Part shown: positions 1-10,436 of the stretch, in pieces
Layout of the letters: each line of letters starts with the position of its first letter
How positions within the stretch are numbered: the stretch's first letter is position 1
DNA from: Pseudomonas sp. Leaf48
GTDB lineage: Bacteria > Pseudomonadota > Gammaproteobacteria > Pseudomonadales > Pseudomonadaceae
Reading direction: 5' to 3'
Length of the DNA stretch: 64,000 nt
Assembly (NCBI RefSeq): GCF_001421885.1
Contig: NZ_LMLH01000013.1
Location: 1-64,000, forward strand
Notes under the pieces: generated by a model
What the model was told of the DNA's origin: nothing
Seen by the model: the letters and a program-made list of their open reading frames with translations, nothing else
The model's database searches: none
Made by a program: the position numbers and the translations under genes

Positions 1-79
1 GGTTATTTTCAGAAGTTTTCAAGGAATCCTTAACAACTTCAACCACTTGCGCTTTCGATCTCTCGTCAGCGGGAGGCGA

Positions 80-107
80 ATTCTACAGCGTTACACGCTG
101 CTGTCAA
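80..107 (-). promoter_or_regulatory. rRNA operon promoter P2 (sigma70)
   Basis: Read on the minus strand, a perfect -35 TTGACA (102-107) is separated by 16 bases from the -10 TAGAAT (80-85), and a CGCC-type GC-rich stretch follows the -10. Together with the similar P1 about 145 bases upstream, and with tyrS directly behind it, this is the tandem P1/P2 arrangement typical of bacterial rrn operons. In P. aeruginosa the tyrosyl-tRNA synthetase gene is followed by a 16S gene, so the 16S gene is inferred to lie beyond base 1. Confidence 0.8.
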
Positions 108-225
108 CACCTCTTTTTCAACTCCCTTTCGGCTTCGATGAACTGAAGCAACTTACTGTCGAAAACTGCGTAACTCATTGTTTACCAAGGAGTTTTCCGT
201 TTCGACTGCGCCGGAAGTGGGGCGA

Positions 226-253
226 ATTATAGGCTTCTAAAATTCGCCGTCAA
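226..253 (-). promoter_or_regulatory. rRNA operon promoter P1 (sigma70)
   Basis: On the minus strand, -35 TTGACG (248-253), 16-base spacer, -10 TATAAT (226-231), then a TTCGCCCC discriminator rich in G and C, as expected for a stringently controlled rRNA promoter. The A/T-rich bases just upstream (about 254-275) resemble an UP element and overlap the end of tyrS. Bases 1-225 hold the P1-P2 spacer and the start of the rRNA leader; no protein gene is seen there. Confidence 0.82.
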
Positions 254-267
254 CCTCTATTTCGGTT

Positions 268-1467
268 TTATTCGGCTTTCAGCGTAATTCGTGCAAAAGC
301 CTTCTTGCCAGCCTGGCAAACATGGGTCGCACCCACTGCATATATAAAGGTGCGATCAACCACTTCACCATCTATACGCACACCGCCCGAACCAAGAAGG
401 TCCCGCGCCATCGCCGAGTTCTTCACCAGGCCCGCCTTATTAAGGACGGCAGCAATAGGCATATCTTCGGCAGCAGTCAATTCGACCTCCGGCAGATCAT
501 CCGGCAGCTCGCCTTCCTTCATGCGGTTACCCGCCGCGCGATGAGCGTTAGCCGCAGCCTCCTCACCATGGAAACGCGCAACGATCTCTTCGGCCAGCTT
601 GATCTTGATGTCGCGCGGGTTGGCCCCTGCCTCCACATCAGCACGAAATGCATTGATCTCTTCCATGGAGCGGAAGCTGAGCAGCTCGAAGTAGCGCCAC
701 ATCAACGCATCCGGAATGGAAACCAGCTTGCCGTACATTACGCCCGGTGCTTCCTGGATACCGACGTAGTTGCCCAACGACTTGGACATCTTCTTCACGC
801 CATCCAGACCTTCCAGCAACGGCATGGTCAAAATGCACTGAGCCTCCTGACCATAACCACGCTGCAGCTCACGACCCATCAGGAGATTGAACTTCTGGTC
901 GGTACCACCGAGCTCGACGTCCGCACGCAAAGCGACCGAGTCGTAACCCTGAACCAGCGGATAGAGGAACTCGTGAATGGCAATTGGCTGGTTGGTCGTG
1001 TAGCGCTTGTCGAAGTCATCGCGCTCGAGCATGCGCGCCACGGTGTACTGCGAAGTCAGGCGAATGAAGTCCGCAGGCCCCATCTGATCCATCCAGGTGG
1101 AGTTGAACGCCACCTCGGTTTTCGCCGGATCAAGAATCTTGAACACCTGAGTCTTGTAGGTCTCGGCATTCTCGAGAACCTGCTCACGGGTAAGCGGAGG
1201 ACGCGTGGCGCTCTTGCCGCTCGGATCACCGATCATCCCGGTGAAGTCACCAATAAGGAAGATCACCTGATGCCCCAGCTCCTGGAACTGGCGCAGCTTA
1301 TTGATAAGCACGGTATGACCCAGGTGCAGATCCGGAGCGGTCGGATCGAAGCCTGCCTTAATACGCAGTGGCTGGCCACGCTTGAGCTTCTCGATCAGCT
1401 CGGACTCGACCAACAGTTCTTCCGCACCACGTTTGATCAGCGCTAGCTGCTCTTCAACCGACTTCAT
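268..1467 (-). CDS. tyrS: Tyrosyl-tRNA synthetase
   Basis: Cytoplasmic enzyme that charges tRNA-Tyr. The class I signature appears as HLGH near residue 47 and KMSKS near residue 230, and a C-terminal S4-like RNA-binding domain is present ([18 protein letters not shown] region). The start chosen at MKSVEEQL gives 399 residues, the usual length for the TyrZ-like synthetases of Pseudomonas; an upstream in-frame extension to 1575 has no family counterpart. It is divergent from the M23 peptidase gene. No terminator is seen before the rRNA-type promoter 15 bases downstream of the stop. Confidence 0.97.
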   Translation of the reverse strand: MKSVEEQLALIKRGAEELLVESELIEKLKRGQPLRIKAGFDPTAPDLHLGHTVLINKLRQFQELGHQVIFLIGDFTGMIGDPSGKSATRPPLTREQVLENAETYKTQVFKILDPAKTEVAFNSTWMDQMGPADFIRLTSQYTVARMLERDDFDKRYTTNQPIAIHEFLYPLVQGYDSVALRADVELGGTDQKFNLLMGRELQRGYGQEAQCILTMPLLEGLDGVKKMSKSLGNYVGIQEAPGVMYGKLVSIPDALMWRYFELLSFRSMEEINAFRADVEAGANPRDIKIKLAEEIVARFHGEEAAANAHRAAGNRMKEGELPDDLPEVELTAAEDMPIAAVLNKAGLVKNSAMARDLLGSGGVRIDGEVVDRTFIYAVGATHVCQAGKKAFARITLKAE

Positions 1468-1679
1468 AACCAACCTGCAAGGCTCAGAATCAAAGGGAAC
1501 CAACCATACAAGATCGCGCGTCAAATACAAGTTTTGCCCGGCGCACGGACGCCAATCCACAGGCAGAGCACCCACGGACTTGCTTCAGAGATGATTTGGT
1601 TATATTTTATACAGTTATTTCATCTTCATCATGTCATTCATCTTTTCCAATTCATCATTTTTCAAAGTCAAAATCACTT

Positions 1680-3143
1680 ATGACCACTGAACCGTCTAAA
1701 GCGCCACCGCTTTACCCGAAGACCCACCTGCTTGCCGCAAGTGGGATCGCCGCCCTTCTCAGCCTGGCGCTCCTGGTATTCCCTTCCAGCGATGTTGAAG
1801 CCAAAAAGACGACCCTGAGTCTTGAACTGGAAAGTCCTGCTGAACAACTGACACAAGATCAAGACGCTGCTGACGCCGTCCAAGCCACAAATGAGTCAAC
1901 AGCCTCGCCCTTCGCGCAGATAGAAAACAGCGCAGAGGACACCCAGGAAACCGCCCAGACTGCACCCGTAGCTGCACCGGAACCGGCACAGGCACAGGCG
2001 CCGGTAACTGCATCCGCACCGGCCGCCGAAGAAAAGAAGGCTGAAACCCACAGGGAAGTGATCGTCGGCAAAGGCGATACGCTTTCCACGCTGTTCGCGA
2101 AAGTCGGCCTGCCAACCACCTCTGTGCATGAACTGCTGGCCAGCAACAAGCAGGCCAAGCAATTCAGCCAGCTCAAACACGGACAGAAACTCGAATTCGA
2201 ACTGAGCCCCGACGGTCAACTGACCAATTTGCACAGCAAGCTGAACGACCTGGAAAGCATCAGCCTGACCAGAAACGACAAGGGCTACACGTTCAACCGC
2301 ACTACCGCCAAGCCGACCGTGCGCTCCGCGTATGTTCACGGAGTGATCAACAACTCACTGTCGCAGTCCGCCGCTCGCGCCGGCCTGTCTCACAGCCTGG
2401 CCATGGACATGGCCAGCGTGTTTGGCTACGACGTCGACTTTGCCCAGGATATTCGCCAGGGTGACGAGTTCGACGTCATCTACGAGCAGAAGGTCGTCAA
2501 TGGCAAGGCTGTCGGTAACGGCCCGATCCTGTCGGCACGCTTCACCAACCGCGGCAAGACCTACACCGCCGTGCGTTACACCAACAAACAAGGCAATAGC
2601 AGCTACTACACCGCTGACGGCAATAGCATGCGCAAGGCGTTCATCCGTACACCGGTGGATTTCGCCCGCATCAGTTCGAAGTTTTCCATGGGCCGCAAAC
2701 ACCCGATCCTGAACAAGATCCGCGCCCACAAAGGCGTTGACTATGCAGCACCACGCGGCACTCCGATCAAGGCCGCCGGTGATGGCAAAGTTCTGCTGGC
2801 GGGGCGTCGTGGCGGCTATGGCAACACCGTGATCATCCAGCACGGCGCTACCTACACCACGCTGTATGGCCACATGCAAGGCTTCGCCAAAGGCGTGAAG
2901 ACCGGCGGCGCGGTCAAACAGGGCCAGGTGATCGGCTACATCGGTACCACTGGATTGTCCACCGGTCCGCACCTGCACTATGAGTTCCAGGTCAATGGTG
3001 TACACGTTGACCCGCTGGGCCAAAAAGTAGCGATGGCCGATCCGATCTCCAAGGGCGAACGCGCACGCTTCCTCGCACAGAGCCAGCCGCTGATGGCGCG
3101 CATGGATCAAGAGAAGTCCACCATGCTGGCTTCGAAGCGCTAA
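1680..3143 (+). CDS. M23 family metallopeptidase (MepM-like murein endopeptidase)
   Basis: Predicted envelope enzyme that cuts peptide cross-links in peptidoglycan. A hydrophobic N-terminal segment (about residues 18-37) is followed by an Ala/Pro/Glu-rich linker, a LysM/OapA-like region starting with EVIVGKGDTLSTLF, and a C-terminal M23 (LytM) domain with the zinc ligands HKGVDYAAP, GHM and HLHYEF intact, so it should be catalytically active rather than an EnvC-type activator. The ATG at 1680 is preferred to an in-frame ATG at 1596 because it starts directly before the membrane anchor. anmK follows 3 bases after the stop, so the two are probably co-transcribed and link wall cleavage to recycling. 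Confidence 0.93.
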   Translation: MTTEPSKAPPLYPKTHLLAASGIAALLSLALLVFPSSDVEAKKTTLSLELESPAEQLTQDQDAADAVQATNESTASPFAQIENSAEDTQETAQTAPVAAPEPAQAQAPVTASAPAAEEKKAETHREVIVGKGDTLSTLFAKVGLPTTSVHELLASNKQAKQFSQLKHGQKLEFELSPDGQLTNLHSKLNDLESISLTRNDKGYTFNRTTAKPTVRSAYVHGVINNSLSQSAARAGLSHSLAMDMASVFGYDVDFAQDIRQGDEFDVIYEQKVVNGKAVGNGPILSARFTNRGKTYTAVRYTNKQGNSSYYTADGNSMRKAFIRTPVDFARISSKFSMGRKHPILNKIRAHKGVDYAAPRGTPIKAAGDGKVLLAGRRGGYGNTVIIQHGATYTTLYGHMQGFAKGVKTGGAVKQGQVIGYIGTTGLSTGPHLHYEFQVNGVHVDPLGQKVAMADPISKGERARFLAQSQPLMARMDQEKSTMLASKR

Positions 3144-4238
<1,095 letters not shown>

Positions 4239-4252
4239 ATCCTCCAGACAGC

Positions 4253-4284
4253 AAAACGCCGCAGGGCTCTGGAGCCATGCGGCG
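4253..4284 (-). terminator. Rho-independent terminator of erpA
   Basis: The inverted repeat CGCCGCA / TGCGGCG (4257-4263 and 4278-4284) with an inner GGCTC/GAGCC stem is followed on the minus strand by a short T run. It lies about 22 bases beyond the erpA stop and also faces the end of anmK. Confidence 0.75.
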
Positions 4285-4306
4285 CTGGGTAATGCAGACT
4301 CGCTGA

Positions 4307-4657
4307 TCAGATCGAGAACGAAGAGCCACAACCACAGGTCGTAGTCGCATTCGGGTTCTTGATGACAAAACGCGAACCTTCCAGACCTTCCTGGTAATCC
4401 ACCTCGGCTCCCGCCAGGTACTGGAAGCTCATTGGATCGACAACCAGACTCACACCCTCGCGCTCGACAATGGTGTCGTCTTCGGCCACTTCTTCATCGA
4501 AGGTGAAGCCGTACTGAAAACCTGAACAACCGCCGCCCGTAACGAATACGCGCAGCTTCAAGCGATCATTCCCCTCTTCATCGACCAGGCTCTTCACCTT
4601 GTGCGCGGCACCGTGGGTGAATTGCAAAGCCGTGGGGGTGAAGGATTCGACGCTCAT
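4307..4657 (-). CDS. erpA: Iron-sulfur cluster insertion protein ErpA
   Basis: A-type carrier that delivers Fe-S clusters to apo-enzymes. The 116-residue protein has the three conserved cysteines of the family: C44 in [11 protein letters not shown] and C108/C110 in the terminal CGCGSSF. It is a single gene, convergent with anmK and read in the same direction as argC but separated from it by a terminator on the other side. IscA would be the alternative, but that protein normally sits within the isc operon, which is not present here. Confidence 0.95.
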   Translation of the reverse strand: MSVESFTPTALQFTHGAAHKVKSLVDEEGNDRLKLRVFVTGGGCSGFQYGFTFDEEVAEDDTIVEREGVSLVVDPMSFQYLAGAEVDYQEGLEGSRFVIKNPNATTTCGCGSSFSI

Positions 4658-4780
4658 GCTGACTATCTCCCGGCGTTACGCCGTCATATTGCGTGATGAC
4701 GCGCATTATCCGCTTCTCCTAGAAAAGCGGTCAACTATTGTTATGGTATATCAACCAACCCAGGCGCCGACCCGGAATGC

Positions 4781-4807
4781 AAAAAGGCCCGTATAAAGGG
4801 CCTTTTT
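4781..4807. terminator. Bidirectional terminator between argC and erpA promoter region
   Basis: AAAAAGGCCC and GGGCCTTTTT form a perfect stem with a 7-base loop, flanked by A and T runs on both sides. On the minus strand it lies 20 bases after the argC stop and should end argC transcripts. Confidence 0.85.
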
Positions 4808-4826
4808 ACTGAGCAGCATTAAGGCC

Positions 4827-5861
4827 TCAAGGCAGCATGCCGGCGTGGGACAGACCCAGACGCTCATCCAGCCCGAACAGGATGTTCATGTTCTGCACCG
4901 CCTGACCCGACGCGCCCTTGACCAGATTGTCGATCACCGAGAGCACCACCACCAGATCGCCGTCCTGTGGACGATGCACCGCGATCCGGCAAACGTTGGC
5001 ACCGCGCACGCTGCGGGTTTCCGGATGGCTGCCGGCCGGCATGACGTCGACGAACGGCTCGTTGGCGTAACGCTTTTCAAACAGCGCCTGCAGGTCCACC
5101 GAGCGATCGACTACGGTCGCATACAACGTGGAGTGAATGCCACGGATCATCGGCGTCAGGTGCGGAACGAAGGTCAGGCCGACATCCTTGCCCGCGGCGC
5201 GACGCAACCCCTGGCGAATTTCCGGCAAATGACGGTGACCTTTGACCGCGTAGGCCTTCATGCTTTCCGATGTCTCGGAGTACAGCGAGCCGACCGCAGC
5301 ACCACGACCGGCACCGCTGACGCCAGACTTGCAGTCCGCGATCAAACCTTTGGTGTCCGCCAGACCGGCTTCAAGCAATGGCAGGAAGCCCAGTTGCGTG
5401 GCAGTTGGATAGCAACCCGGTACGGCAATCAGGCGCGCCTTCCTGATTTGCTCACGATTGACTTCCGGCAAGCCGTAGACCGCTTCGTCGAGCAACTCCG
5501 GCGCACCGTGGGGCTGGCCGTACCACTTGGCCCATTCCGCGGCATCTTGCAGACGGAAGTCGGCCGACAGGTCGATGACCTTGGTCCCCGCCGCCAGCAG
5601 CTCACCCGCCAGGGCGTGGGCAACGCCGTGCGGTGTGGCGAAGAACACCACGTCGCAAGCCCCCAGGGTCTTGATGTCCGGAACGCTGAACGCGAGGCCG
5701 TCGTAATGGCCTCGCAGGTTCGGATACATGTCGGCAACGGCCAGGCCAGCCTCGGATCGGGAAGTGATGACAACCACTTCTGCTTGCGGATGCTGCGCCA
5801 ACAGACGCAGCAGTTCGACACCGGTGTAACCCGTGCCGCCGACGATACCGACCTTGACCAT
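4827..5861 (-). CDS. argC: N-acetyl-gamma-glutamyl-phosphate reductase
   Basis: Third step of arginine synthesis: NADPH-dependent reduction of N-acetylglutamyl phosphate to the semialdehyde. The Rossmann motif [14 protein letters not shown] is at the N-terminus and the catalytic cysteine lies in VPGCYPTA near residue 147. The protein of 344 residues fits the family when started at the ATG at 5861; a longer in-frame opening to 5933 lacks similarity. It stands alone, divergent from hemJ, and ends at a strong terminator. Confidence 0.97.
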   Translation of the reverse strand: MVKVGIVGGTGYTGVELLRLLAQHPQAEVVVITSRSEAGLAVADMYPNLRGHYDGLAFSVPDIKTLGACDVVFFATPHGVAHALAGELLAAGTKVIDLSADFRLQDAAEWAKWYGQPHGAPELLDEAVYGLPEVNREQIRKARLIAVPGCYPTATQLGFLPLLEAGLADTKGLIADCKSGVSGAGRGAAVGSLYSETSESMKAYAVKGHRHLPEIRQGLRRAAGKDVGLTFVPHLTPMIRGIHSTLYATVVDRSVDLQALFEKRYANEPFVDVMPAGSHPETRSVRGANVCRIAVHRPQDGDLVVVLSVIDNLVKGASGQAVQNMNILFGLDERLGLSHAGMLP

Positions 5862-5996
5862 AAACCTGCCCTCAACGAACCCACTGGAAAGCCGTCGATA
5901 ATAGGGGCCGCAAGCCCCTGCGACAACCGTCAAGGTGACGTGCGGAGCCTCAAGCCTCTACTATTCGGCCTACCGTGAATTCTGGAATAACCAAAA

Positions 5997-6428
5997 ATGC
6001 TTTATCTATGGCTCAAAGCGCTTCACATCGTCAGTATGGTTTGTTGGTTTGCCGGTCTGTTTTACCTGCCGCGACTGTTCGTATATCACGCGCAAAGCGA
6101 AGACGCTGTCAGCAAGGAACGCTTCAGTATCATGGAGCGCAAGCTGTACCGGGGCATCATGGGCCCGGCGATGATCGCTACACTGATCTTTGGCGGCTGG
6201 TTGATCAGCCTCAACCCTGGCGCCTATTTCACCCAGGGCGGCTGGATGCACGCCAAGTTGACGCTGGTGGTATTGCTGATCGGCTATCACCACATGTGCG
6301 GTGCCCAGGTAAAACGCTTCGCCCGTGGCGAGAACACCCGCAGCCATGTCTTTTATCGCTGGTTCAATGAAGTCCCGGTTCTGCTATTGCTGGCCATCGT
6401 AATTCTGGTCGTGGTTCGGCCGTTCTAA
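5997..6428 (+). CDS. hemJ: Protoporphyrinogen oxidase HemJ
   Basis: Small integral membrane protein (143 residues, about four hydrophobic helices) beginning MLYLWLKALHIVSMVCWFAG, the recognisable start of the HemJ (formerly UPF0093) family. Members of this family oxidise protoporphyrinogen IX to protoporphyrin IX in heme synthesis in bacteria without HemG or HemY. The conserved histidine is in LKALHIV. It lies 32 bases upstream of the nitronate monooxygenase gene, so they may share a transcript. The role follows from family membership only. Confidence 0.9.
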   Translation: MLYLWLKALHIVSMVCWFAGLFYLPRLFVYHAQSEDAVSKERFSIMERKLYRGIMGPAMIATLIFGGWLISLNPGAYFTQGGWMHAKLTLVVLLIGYHHMCGAQVKRFARGENTRSHVFYRWFNEVPVLLLLAIVILVVVRPF

Positions 6429-6460
6429 TCCTACTAGCCGCATTTAACGGGGTACTTCCA

Positions 6461-7429
6461 ATGTCGCTGCCCGCTCTGCTCGAACAACGTCTGCGTCTGC
6501 CAGTGGTGGCAGCGCCAATGTTCCTGATTTCCAACCCGCAATTGGTGCTCGCCTGCTGTCGCAACGGTGTAGTCGGTAGTTTTCCTGCGTTGAATCAGCG
6601 TGAGAGCAGCGGCTTCAAGGCCTGGCTGGAAGAAATCGAAGCCGGGCTGGCAACCCTGGACAAACCTGCGCCCTACGCCGTCAATCTGATTGTCCACAAC
6701 AGCAATCCGCGGCTGCAGGCAGACCTGGATATCTGCGTGGAGCACAAAGTACCGATCGTGATCACCAGCCTAGGCGCCGTGAAAGAACTGGTCGATGCAG
6801 TCCACAGCTACGGCGGCCTGGTATTCCATGACGTCACTACACGTCGCCACGCGGAAAAAGCCGCCGAAGCCGGTGTAGATGGCTTGATCGCTGTGGCCGC
6901 AGGTGCCGGTGGACACGCCGGGACCTGGAGCCCGTTCTCACTGATTGCCGAGATCCGTCAGTTCTTCGACAAGACTCTCCTGTTGGCCGGCTGCCTGAAT
7001 CACGGCCATGAAATCCTCGCCGCACAATTACTCGGCGCGGACCTGGCCTACTTCGGGACGCGATTTATCGGCACCACTGAAAGTCATGCGCCTGACGCTT
7101 ACAAAGAGATGCTGCTGACTTCCCAGGCAGCAGACATCATCCATACTCCAGCAGTGTCCGGCATTCCCGCCAGCTTCATGCGCCAAAGCCTGGAGGCGGC
7201 CGGTTTCGATATGGCGGCGCTGCAGGGCAAGGGCGAAATCAACTTCGGCGCCAAGCTCAAGCCGGTCAGCGATGAGGCCAAAGCCTGGAAAACCGTGTGG
7301 TCCGCAGGCCAGGGTGTGGGCGCAATCGATGACCTGCCAAGCGTCGAGCAGTTGGTTGCGCGTCTAGATGCCGAGTATCGCAAGGCTCTGGAGCATGCCG
7401 CGCAACTACCCAAGCGCTGGCCACGCTGA
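6461..7429 (+). CDS. NAD(P)H-dependent flavin oxidoreductase / nitronate monooxygenase
   Basis: FMN-dependent TIM-barrel enzyme of the 2-nitropropane dioxygenase family, which oxidises alkyl nitronates such as propionate 3-nitronate. The sequence shows PVVAAPMFLISNP at the N-terminus, the GLIAVAAGAGGHAG phosphate-binding loop and catalytic His near residue 153, and ADLAYFGTRFIGTTES further on. The 322-residue length is normal. A GGGG tract lies before the ATG. The true substrate cannot be told from sequence. Confidence 0.88.
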   Translation: MSLPALLEQRLRLPVVAAPMFLISNPQLVLACCRNGVVGSFPALNQRESSGFKAWLEEIEAGLATLDKPAPYAVNLIVHNSNPRLQADLDICVEHKVPIVITSLGAVKELVDAVHSYGGLVFHDVTTRRHAEKAAEAGVDGLIAVAAGAGGHAGTWSPFSLIAEIRQFFDKTLLLAGCLNHGHEILAAQLLGADLAYFGTRFIGTTESHAPDAYKEMLLTSQAADIIHTPAVSGIPASFMRQSLEAAGFDMAALQGKGEINFGAKLKPVSDEAKAWKTVWSAGQGVGAIDDLPSVEQLVARLDAEYRKALEHAAQLPKRWPR

Positions 7430-7436
7430 CAATGGA

Positions 7437-7466
7437 GTAAGGCCTGCCGCCATCGGCGGGCCTTAC
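7437..7466 (+). terminator. Hairpin after the nitronate monooxygenase gene
   Basis: GTAAGGCC and GGCCTTAC pair around a further GCCG/CGGC stem, 7 bases after the stop. There is no strong T run, so termination strength is uncertain. Confidence 0.5.
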
Positions 7467-7522
7467 AGTCGCCCGGACGCGACACTCTGAATCTAATGTT
7501 TCATGACAAGGATGACTCGAAC

Positions 7523-8227
7523 ATGGACGAAAACCGCTCTCAAGATCCCGTCCCGCCGACGGATCCTCTATCTCCTTACGGCCCGACCCACGCCGCAGTC
7601 GGTGAAGCCTTGCCGCAGTTCGCAGCGCTCAACCCGTTCAGCTTCGATGGGCGCATTGGTCGTTTGCGTTACCTTGCCTGGACGATGGTCCTGACCCTGG
7701 CTCTGCTGGCTGCTTGCGCAGGCTTCGCCTCGATTGCCCTGGCCCTGATCGGCGCTGACTCGTCGGCCGGCCTGATCATCGGTGGCTTGCTGGCCTTTAT
7801 CCTGTTTGTTGCCATCGCCTTCATCAGCATCCAGATCACCGTTCAGCGCCTGCATGACATCGGCTGGTCAGGCTGGCTGTGGCTACTGAACCTCGTTCCA
7901 TTTGTAGCCAGTGTCTTCCCGTTCGTGATCACGGTCGTGCCTGGCAACAGCACCACAAACCGCTATGGCCCACCACCCCCACCCAACAGCACCGCAGTAA
8001 AGCTGTTGTCTTTACTGTGGTTGCTCTTTATCGCGCTGGTCTTCGCCGGCGCATTGACCGGGAGTCTTTCGGCGATTCAGCAAGAGTACGAAAACGTCTT
8101 GCAGGGCAGCTATGGAACCGGCTCGGCCACTTCCGACGAAATCGACGTCGATAACGAACTGCAACCAAATTCTCCTGGCGATGCAGCCGAAGAGGCCCAG
8201 CCCCCTGTAGACTCTGCCAAAGAATGA
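7523..8227 (+). CDS. DUF805 inner-membrane protein
   Basis: Membrane protein of 234 residues with the DUF805 opening NPFSFDGRIGRLRYLAW at about residues 37-53, and roughly four hydrophobic helices (about 55-80, 85-110, 120-145 and 165-190). The HDIGWSGWLWLL stretch is typical of the family. A Pro- and charge-rich tail of about 40 residues follows the last helix. The function of DUF805 proteins is not established. The ATG at 7523 has AGGA ten bases upstream and is preferred to the earlier in-frame ATG at 7496. Confidence 0.85.
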   Translation: MDENRSQDPVPPTDPLSPYGPTHAAVGEALPQFAALNPFSFDGRIGRLRYLAWTMVLTLALLAACAGFASIALALIGADSSAGLIIGGLLAFILFVAIAFISIQITVQRLHDIGWSGWLWLLNLVPFVASVFPFVITVVPGNSTTNRYGPPPPPNSTAVKLLSLLWLLFIALVFAGALTGSLSAIQQEYENVLQGSYGTGSATSDEIDVDNELQPNSPGDAAEEAQPPVDSAKE

Positions 8228-8289
8228 ACAGCGCTCCAGGCCCGTGACACCTGCGTCGCGGCGCGGAGCTGTTTGCGATGGAGAACTGA

Positions 8290-9078
8290 ATGACCCGTTA
8301 CGCTCTGATCACTGGTGCCTCCAGCGGCATCGGCCTTGCGATGGCCGAAGCCCTGGCACGGCGCGGCCGCAGCCTGATTCTGGTGGCCCGACAACGTGAT
8401 CAGCTGGAAAGTATTGCGATCGAACTGACCCAACGTTTCGGCGTCGAGGTGCTGTTCCGTGCCTGTGATCTGGGCGAACCGCTACGCTTGTCCGGATTTC
8501 TGCTGGAACTGGAGGAAGGTGACCGGCACATCGATTTGCTGGTCAACTGCGCCGGCATTGGCACCTGCGGACCTTTTCTGGCCCAGGACTGGATGACCGA
8601 GCAAGACCTGATCGAAGTGAACATCCTTGCCCTCACCCGCCTGTGCCACGCGATCGGCAACAGCATGGCGCTGCAAGGCGGCGGACAAATTCTGAATGTG
8701 GCCTCGGTGGCCGCGTTTCAGCCGGGACCGTGGATGAGCACTTACTACGCCAGCAAGGCCTATGTGCTGCATTTTTCCGAAGCCTTGCGCGTCGAGCTGA
8801 AGAAATGCGCGGTCAAGGTATCGGTGCTCTGCCCCGGCCCGACCCGCACGGGGTTTTTCCGCACCGCGCAACTCAATACCGACAAACTTGCCGGCAACAA
8901 GCTGCTGATGAGTCCCGAAGAAGTCGCTTTGTATACCGTGCGGGCGCTTGAAAAGAATCGCGCGATCATCATTCCCGGGCGGCGCAATCGCTGGTTCGCC
9001 TTCCTGCCGCGGCTCGGTTCGCGCTGGTTGAACCGGACAATTGCAGGCATGGTCATCAAAGCCCACTGCCCTCGTTGA
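8290..9078 (+). CDS. SDR family NAD(P)-dependent oxidoreductase
   Basis: Classical short-chain dehydrogenase of 262 residues: cofactor motif TGASSGIG at residues 8-15, NCAG near residue 87, and catalytic Ser plus YYASK near residue 154. The C-terminus has a hydrophobic/basic stretch (NRWFAFLPRLGSRWLNR) resembling the DltE/YqjQ-like subgroup. Substrate unknown. It lies between the DUF805 gene and the HIT gene on the same strand. Confidence 0.9.
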   Translation: MTRYALITGASSGIGLAMAEALARRGRSLILVARQRDQLESIAIELTQRFGVEVLFRACDLGEPLRLSGFLLELEEGDRHIDLLVNCAGIGTCGPFLAQDWMTEQDLIEVNILALTRLCHAIGNSMALQGGGQILNVASVAAFQPGPWMSTYYASKAYVLHFSEALRVELKKCAVKVSVLCPGPTRTGFFRTAQLNTDKLAGNKLLMSPEEVALYTVRALEKNRAIIIPGRRNRWFAFLPRLGSRWLNRTIAGMVIKAHCPR

Positions 9079-9158
9079 AATGTCCTACGGTAAAACACTG
9101 GGCTGGTGCATCCCCTTGTAAGTACACTCAGGCCAGCCCAAACAACGGAGAAACAGCT

Positions 9159-9497
9159 GTGGATACTCTGTTCACCAAGATCATCAACCGGGAAATCCCG
9201 GCGAAGATCATTTACGAGGACGACCAGGTACTGGCCTTCCACGACATCGCCCCACAGGCACCGGTACATTTTCTGGTCATTCCGAAGAAACCGGTGCGAA
9301 CCTTGAACGACCTGACTGAAGACGACAAGGCATTGGCCGGACACATTCTGTTCACCGCTCAGCGCCTGGCGCTGGAACTGGGCTGCGAAAAAGGCTTCCG
9401 TGTGGTCATGAACTGCAATGAAGAAGGCGGGCAGACCGTCTATCACATTCATATGCACGTACTCGGCCAGCGCCAGATGAACTGGCCGCCGGGCTGA
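9159..9497 (+). CDS. HIT family protein (HinT-like purine nucleoside phosphoramidase)
   Basis: Protein of 112 residues starting VDTLFTKIINREIPAK, with the histidine triad YHIHMHVLGQ at the C-terminus. HinT enzymes hydrolyse AMP-N phosphoramidates and aminoacyl adenylates. The GTG at 9159 is chosen because GGAG lies eight bases upstream and because the family begins here; the longer reading frame from 9075 has no homologous sequence. Confidence 0.92.
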   Translation: MDTLFTKIINREIPAKIIYEDDQVLAFHDIAPQAPVHFLVIPKKPVRTLNDLTEDDKALAGHILFTAQRLALELGCEKGFRVVMNCNEEGGQTVYHIHMHVLGQRQMNWPPG

Positions 9498-9512
9498 TTC
9501 TCAGGCTGCCCT

Positions 9513-9578
9513 TGCAGGAGCCGGCGTGCTGGCGATGGCGTCATTGAGATCGCCATCGCCAGCAAGCCGGCTCCTGCA
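9513..9578. repeat. Inverted repeat, REP-like pair
   Basis: TGCAGGAGCCGGC and GCTGGCGATGGCG are mirrored by CGCCATCGCCAGC and GCCGGCTCCTGCA around a 9-base loop. It is of a different sequence class from the GTGGGAGCGGGC repeats elsewhere and lies between hinT and coq7. Confidence 0.8.
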
Positions 9579-9669
9579 GGAGTGGTGGTGACGCCACACA
9601 TGACCCAACGCAAACCTTCCCCTCGCCGATTGGGTTAAACTGGCCGCCGAGATTCCCCCGGAGGTCCGC

Positions 9670-10317
9670 ATGACTACCCAACGTCACTACTCGCCGATTG
9701 ACCGTCTTCTGCTGCAAGCCGATGCCGCGATGCGTACCCTGCTGCCCTTCAGTGGCCAGCCATACCGTCCATCGCCTGCCATCGTCCAGCCGGATGCAAA
9801 AATGAGCGATGAAGACACCCGCCACGTTGCCGGCCTGATGCGTATCAACCATACCGGCGAAGTCTGCGCCCAGGCGCTGTACCAAGGCCAGGCCCTGACC
9901 GCCAGGCTGCCGCAGGTGCGTGCAGCCATGGAGCATGCAGCCGAAGAAGAAATCGATCACCTGGTCTGGTGCGAACAACGCCTCCATCAGTTGGGCAGCC
10001 ACACCAGCATTCTTAACCCACTGTTCTACGGCATGTCCTTCGGGATTGGAGCGGTTGCGGGGCTGATCAGCGACAAAGTCAGCCTGGGGTTCGTTGCGGC
10101 GACTGAAGATCAGGTGTGCAAACACTTGAACGAACACCTGGAGCAACTGCCGGCCGAGGATGAAAAGTCCCGGGCGATTCTTGAGCAGATGCGCATTGAC
10201 GAAGAACAGCATGCCGAAAGCGCACTGGATGCCGGTGGGTTCCGTTTTCCGGCACCCGTGAAGTTCGGGATGAGCCTGATGGCTAAAGTGATGACCAAGA
10301 GTACCTATCGGATCTGA
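9670..10317 (+). CDS. coq7: Demethoxyubiquinone hydroxylase Coq7
   Basis: Hydroxylates 2-polyprenyl-3-methyl-6-methoxy-1,4-benzoquinol in aerobic ubiquinone synthesis. The ferritin-like di-iron ligands are visible in [31 protein letters not shown] and [11 protein letters not shown]. The 215-residue protein fits the bacterial Coq7 family, which replaces UbiF in pseudomonads. A GGAGG Shine-Dalgarno precedes the ATG. It is monocistronic and converges with speD at a strong terminator. Confidence 0.97.
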   Translation: MTTQRHYSPIDRLLLQADAAMRTLLPFSGQPYRPSPAIVQPDAKMSDEDTRHVAGLMRINHTGEVCAQALYQGQALTARLPQVRAAMEHAAEEEIDHLVWCEQRLHQLGSHTSILNPLFYGMSFGIGAVAGLISDKVSLGFVAATEDQVCKHLNEHLEQLPAEDEKSRAILEQMRIDEEQHAESALDAGGFRFPAPVKFGMSLMAKVMTKSTYRI

Positions 10318-10336
10318 TACTTTGGTTTCCCGGGAG

Positions 10337-10369
10337 GGCCTCTTCGCAGGCAAGCCAACTCCCACAGGG
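10337..10369. repeat. Single REP unit
   Basis: One degenerate REP half (TTCGCAGGCAAGCCAACTCCCACAG) between coq7 and its terminator. No mirrored partner is seen nearby. Confidence 0.6.
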
Positions 10370-10386
10370 GCAGTATTCAGTGTAAT

Positions 10387-10422
10387 AAAAAAGGCGACTG
10401 CCCTGAGGTAGTCGCCTTTTTT
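10387..10422. terminator. Bidirectional terminator between coq7 and speD
   Basis: AAAAAAGGCGACT and AGTCGCCTTTTTT pair around a short loop, giving a strong Rho-independent terminator usable by both converging genes. Confidence 0.92.
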
Positions 10423-10436
10423 GTGCTCGAAGAACC

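Noticed and set aside
47-232. A 61-codon plus-strand frame at the start of the window
   Set aside because: It lies across the rRNA-type promoters on the other strand and has no ribosome site or recognisable sequence.
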